A stretch of DNA of 64,000 nt, taken from assembly GCA_028622995.1 (NCBI GenBank), contig JAJQJQ010000002.1, positions 12,586,001 through 12,650,000 on the forward strand, read 5' to 3'. The position numbers were made by a program, and so were the translations under genes. The notes under the pieces were generated by a model. That model saw nothing but the letters and a program-made list of their open reading frames with translations, had not been told where the DNA came from and made no database searches. The first letter of the stretch is position 1. Each line of letters starts with the position of its first letter. Shown piece after piece: positions 59,547 to 64,000 of the stretch. Source of the DNA: Panagrolaimus kolymaensis. Taxonomy: Eukaryota > Nematoda > Chromadorea > Rhabditida > Panagrolaimidae.

Positions 59547-61849
59547 TTATTTAGAAATAATAAAACCCAAAATTAAAACAGACACAATCCAATCAAAAAG
59601 AAAAAATTCAAAATTATTTAAAAATATTCCTTTTCTTTTTAGTAATTCTTTATGAGCCGAATCATAAACATGCGAACCAAATTTATTTCTCATTCGAATT
59701 AATTTTCCAAGTTTATGACTTCCAAATTTCATTGGAGAAATTTCACGATCAAGTAAAATTTGTTTTAAAGTTTTTACGCGTTTGTGAAAAGTTTCATCGG
59801 TGGCAATCTAAAATTTATTTTTTTGAGGTTGAAGACTATTAAAAATAAGGATGGCTTACTTCTCGAATAGCTTGAACAATCATATTTTTGGTTAATTTAA
59901 ATTTATTTAAAATTCCTCCCATTCCAAGTTTAAGACCAAATTTAGCGTTATGTGCTTGTTCGGCAAACATCGGCATTAATATTACTGGCATTTCAGCGCA
60001 TAAAGATTCCTTCAAACTGAAATAAATAAACTTGGATTATTTCGCAAAATCTCGAGGTGAAAATGTTTTTTATAATGTCTAGAAAAGAATTTTTGAGTAA
60101 TTGGATTAAAGAATTATTCTTATAACACTTCGATGGAAAAAAATTATTTTAATTCTTTCGAAATGGAATTTTTTGATGGCCCATCGTGAATTTTTTTTAA
60201 ATTTTAGAAGCCGATATTTTTTGGGTGTTTAGTCCAACTTTTATTTTACAACAATGTTTTTAAAATATTTTTTTGATGTCTTTAATCATGTATTTCCATA
60301 CTCAATTTATTCTCTTACCTTTTCAACCCTCCATGAGTAACAAATAATTTAGTTTTGGGATGAGAGAGGAGAGCCATTTGTGGAGCCCATTTAGTAAATT
60401 TTACGTGGGATTTAACATTTTTTGGATATTCTCCATTCCATGAAAATACTATTCTATATTCATCTAATTCATTTATAGCATCCACAAAAGCATTTACAGC
60501 ATATTCGGGTGCTCCTTCCCATCGAATATTGGTTCCAAATGCAATGTAAATGGTTCCCTTGCTTTTTGGATCTTCAACAAAATCTTTCCATTCTTTTGAT
60601 AAATTTGAATCTATGGATTTACTTGCACTTTCACAATGTGAACCAACCAAAGCCAAATCGGATGAAACTAAAAAAATATTTTAAATTTTGAATCTTGCAA
60701 CGGAAATCCGAAATCTGGCAGGAATAAAATACTTGGGGGACGATCGTGATGAAATTTAAAAAATTCATTCACTTACCTGTTTGAATATTATCCAATCGAT
60801 CAATATATTCACCAAAAGTTAAATATGAATTTTGAAAAAAGCAATTTATATCCACTTTTGGAACATGAAATTTTATTAACCATGGCAAAATATTATTCAT
60901 TAAAAAAACTTCTGTGTAATTTTCAATAAAGTTTGTGAGTCTTTGAAAAAAATTGGTGGGTCGATAAATATCTTCATTGGATAATGGAATTGGAGTAAAC
61001 ATCGTTGGAGTGGCAACATAATTTCGGCCTAAAATTAAGAAAATAAAAAAAATCTCAAAAAATGGAAAATTTATTTTAAGCTTTTTTTGCTAATTTTGAC
61101 TTACTCCATGCTCCAACAGATTGATAATGATTTGTTTGACCTGACGAAGAATAAATGGCATATGGAATATTTCCAAATTTCTTTAACATCGTTGCTCCTG
61201 CAATTCCATGAAGAGCAAAAATTTCATCCACCAATATAAAATCGTAATTTCCAGAAATTGCTTCAGCATACTAAAAACCATTTTTTAAAATAAACCGAAT
61301 AAAAGCATAAAACCAACTTTATCTGAACTAATTTCCAACAATTCATTATAATTTTTTTGAAACATATACGTTACCAATGGAATTGTAAATCCATGACTTA
61401 CAGTTTCCCAAGACATTTTAGCTACAAAGAAAATAATATTTTTTCATTTTAAGATCCATAAACATATTTTTTTTAATACTTACACATATCTTTATTATTT
61501 ATTGCAGGTTTATTAATTATTGTTGTAATGGTTGAAATATTATTTCCAAAATTTGCTGGTGGAGCATTTTCGACAAAGAATACAGTAATATTGTGGCCAT
61601 CCGAACCAAGTCTAAGCGATTCTTATTTATATTTTGGTTTTTTTTAATTAATAAAAATTTAAAAAGAGATAAAAGTTTTTGAGGCTTAAAACTGCATAAA
61701 ATAATAATAATGACTTACTGTTGTAAAAAAGGTAAAAAACTATATAAATGTGATTTGGCTTGCAAAGGATAAAAAAGTAAAATATTTCCTCCACAGCCAA
61801 AATTAAATAACAAAAATAAACTCAAAATCAATGACAAAAATTTTGCCAT
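59547..61849 (-). CDS. UDP-glucuronosyl/glucosyltransferase
   Basis: About eight exons; ATG at 61849 and about 520 residues, the family norm. A signal peptide (MAKFLSLILSLFLLFNFGCG) leads to an N-terminal acceptor domain (NILLFYPLQAKSHLYSFLPF, 'DEIFALHGIAGATML'). The UDP-sugar domain carries the UGT signature: 'WAPQMALLSHPKTKLFVTHG' then 'GLKSLKESLCAEMPVILMPM' and 'FAEQAHNAKFG'. A C-terminal membrane helix (FFLFDWIVSVLILGFIISK) anchors it in the ER. UGTs conjugate sugars to small lipophilic compounds. It is head to head with a second UGT whose first exon is clearly paralogous. Confidence 0.88.
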
Positions 61850-62976
61850 TCTAAAATAAATAATTCTTAATATTTATTTTAATAGAATTTTAATAAAATT
61901 TTATTTAAAAAAAAGTAATTTTTCTACAAAATGTGAAGAGGAAGAAAAAAAGAACCAACACCACAGACAATGATTTCTGACTAACATTAAGAAAATAAAA
62001 AAAATCAGGTTTGCATTGAAAAAGATGACATTGCATGTAGGGAGTTTGTAGTTTATTTATTTTAGGAAAAAAGAAAAAGAAAAACACGGAATTTTTTTTT
62101 GGAGGGAGGTCTCCTTCTCTTCAATTGTCAAAAAAAATCAATAAAAATGGTTTCAATCGTTTTAATTGCAAAACTTTGATTATCAAAAAATTGTTTATAG
62201 TTTGCGACTTCTGTTTTTTTTTGTAAAAATTTTCGTGATACCATCCTTCGGGTTTCATTAAAATAATTTATTAGATGAAAAAAATTATTTTTGATGAGAG
62301 AAAAAAACACTGTTCAGCATTTTTATAAGTAAAACAAATGGCAAAAGATAAATCTTCCAAATCCTTCGTTCAATCTTCTAAAAAAAATGCTTCAGAACCA
62401 TGTTATTCCAACGAAGAAAAAAAGAGCTCACAAATCAATCATATTTTACACATATATGAAAATATGTACCTTCAGAGAAAGCAATTATATTTTGGATTTG
62501 CCGCCGCTGTCGAAAAAAAAAACGATCTTAGAGGGTCTGGATTAGATATATTTTTTTGCGATTGGCATCTTAAGTTTCACATGTTTTGCCCTTTTCTCGC
62601 TTCAAAATTCCTTGCATTTTTATTTTATTTTAAATAAATTGAATTAATTTCTAAATGCATCAGGAAGGTTGAAATAAAAAGTAACATTCTCACGTGCAAA
62701 TTCATAAAAGCTCTTGGAACTCATTTTCAATCATGCACAAAAATTTTGTAGTGTTTGTGTGTAGTTGTGTCTAAGTTAAAATCAATGCCTACGCGTCTTT
62801 TTGTTCATCGAAAAAAGAAAAAATGCAAAGAAGAAGTGGAAACAAAAAAGAGCAAAAATCAAAAAAGAAAGGAAAAGTTTTTGCAGCATCGACAGCGTCG
62901 TCAAACCTTTTTTTGTTTATTATTGCAATTTGCAAAGATCAATAAATAGTGAATTTTAGAAATTTAACTTTAAAAG
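61850..62976. other. Shared upstream region of divergent UGT genes
   Basis: 1.1 kb between the two UGT start codons. One open frame at 62338-62637 (MAKDKSSKSFVQSSKKNASE...) is 99 codons with a hydrophobic end. It has no recognised homologue and I regard it as unproven. Both UGT promoters probably lie here. Confidence 0.4.
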
Positions 62977-64000
62977 ATGTTATTAAAATTAAATTTTATT
63001 TTTTCCATATTTTTATTTATTAGTTTTGCATTCGCTGGAAATATTTTATTATATACTTGTCCATATGGAAAAACACATTTATTAAGTTTTTTACCTTTAT
63101 TGCAACAGTGAGTCTATTTCATGCTTCCTTCCAAAAGCTTTGAGAACAAAAAAGATTTAAGAAAAATAAAACAAATAATTGACTTACTTTTAGCCAGAAA
63201 AACGATATTTAATTTTTATTTAGAATCTTGCTTCGAAAAATTTTTTGAATTTAAAATTCTGTTCAAAACTTAAATAATTAGTTAATTAGAAAATAAAAAT
63301 CCAGAGTTTTGCAATTGCAAAACAAAAATAATTTTTTTTTTGCAGACTATCTAAAGACGGCCATCATGTAACTGTATATTACATAGATCAAACACCCCCA
63401 CCAAATTTGGGATATAATATTTCTATTATTGAAACCATAATTCCAAGGGATGATAGTAATGTAAAAGAATTTAGTGAGTTTTACTATCGCTAAAAAAATA
63501 TGTATTTTTCATATGTAAATTTTTTTTAGTGGCAATGTTATGGACTAAAACGGGCCATGGATTTTTGGTGCCTTTTATTTATTATATTCAAAGACAAGGA
63601 TATCATGAACTTTTAACTAAAAGTAATGAAAGTGTAAGAACTTGTTTTTTAAAAGATTTTTTTTAATGTTTTTTTAGTATTTTGAAACAATTTCACGCGA
63701 TTTCGATTTAATAATCATCGATGAATTATTTACTTTGCATGGAGTTGGAGGAGCAGATTTAATTAAACAACGAAAAAATATTCCATATATTATTTATTCT
63801 CCCACTCTTCAAAGTTATTGGTATCAATCTATGATAGCTTTAAGTAAGAATTTTTTATAGCGAAAGTTTTCGTTTTTTTGATTTCAATACAAAATTTTTT
63901 TTTACATAGTTTTTTTTTTTAGGCCGAAATTATGTTACTTCCGATTCATTATTTACAGTTTTGCCATCAGAAAAAACTGATTATTACCAACCCACAAAAT
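62977..64000 (+). CDS. UDP-glycosyltransferase, 5' part (cut by window)
   Basis: ATG at 62977 opens a signal peptide (MLLKLNFIFSIFLFISFAFA). 'GNILLYTCPYGKTHLLSFLP' is parallel to GNILLFYPLQAKSHLYSFLP in the neighbouring UGT, and the first intron is at the same position (LLQ|Q). Further exons give 'LSKDGHHVTVYYIDQTPPPN', 'MLWTKTGHGFLVPFIYYI' and 'DLIIIDELFTLHGVGGADLI'. At least five exons are seen before the window ends inside the acceptor-binding domain. The catalytic UDP-sugar half lies beyond the edge. Same role as its neighbour, with probably different substrate preference. Confidence 0.82.

Noticed and set aside
62338..62637. 99-codon ORF between the UGT genes
   Set aside because: No homology, hydrophobic low-complexity end, no supporting splice or promoter evidence.

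Overview
The window reads as nuclear DNA from a nematode. It is very AT-rich, and the genes have many short introns (often 45-100 bases) with GT...TTTTCAG borders. The gene families are those expanded in nematodes: secreted leucine-rich-repeat (LRR) proteins, a LYS-type GH25 lysozyme, PAN/Apple mucins, a CK1/TTBK-type kinase, UDP-glycosyltransferases, a C-type lectin and an F-box-like protein with an 'SCKYF' motif. That last motif makes me lean towards a clade IV (panagrolaimid-like) worm, but this is inference. I saw no bacterial-style operons, tRNA or rRNA.

Layout. 1-3.4 kb: AT-rich, no gene seen. 3.46-8.14 kb (-): an 11-exon type I membrane LRR receptor with three repeated modules. 8.76-10.09 kb (-): GH25 lysozyme. 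10.87-12.63 kb (+): protein with three CxxC/HxC zinc-finger-like repeats. 13.39-16.85 kb (-): decayed paralogue of the LRR receptor. 17.35-18.40 kb (-): two-PAN secreted protein. 18.67-19.68 kb (+): gene debris (VPS4 tail, BTB piece). 20.35-25.16 kb (-): five-PAN Thr-rich mucin. 25.2-32.0 kb: gene desert with one TA-flanked MITE. 32.05-33.63 and 35.60-36.99 kb (-): pyruvate dehydrogenase E1 alpha and E1 beta, side by side. 37-41 kb: non-coding, holding a GC-rich hAT-like element and a short repeat pair. 41.17-42.86 kb (-): unrecognised gene whose first exon merges into a 1.3 kb tandem array. 45.19-47.59 kb (-): SLC17/MFS transporter. 48.92-49.36 kb (+): small secreted Cys protein. 50.1-51.35 kb: C-type lectin fragment back to back with a copied 3' end of the LRR receptor. 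51.68-53.27 kb (+): CK1/TTBK-like kinase. 53.54-55.19 kb (-): one-module LRR protein. 56.70-59.43 kb (+): HAT-like/F-box-like protein. 59.55-61.85 kb (-) and 62.98-64.00 kb (+): divergent UGT pair, the second cut by the window edge.

How the genes relate. Most encode surface, secreted or detoxification proteins in evolving families (LRR, PAN, UGT), with visible duplication, probable gene conversion and pseudogene formation. Against this background sits one mitochondrial enzyme: both E1 subunits of pyruvate dehydrogenase, adjacent and on the same strand. The E1 alpha copy lacks most of the conserved phosphorylation-loop sequence through which PDH kinase controls the complex. I regard this pair as the most interesting biology here. 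The exon joins I give for the LRR receptor, LRR-3, lysozyme, zinc-finger gene, two-PAN gene, PDHA, PDHB, small secreted protein and kinase each sum to an exact multiple of three, which supports those models.
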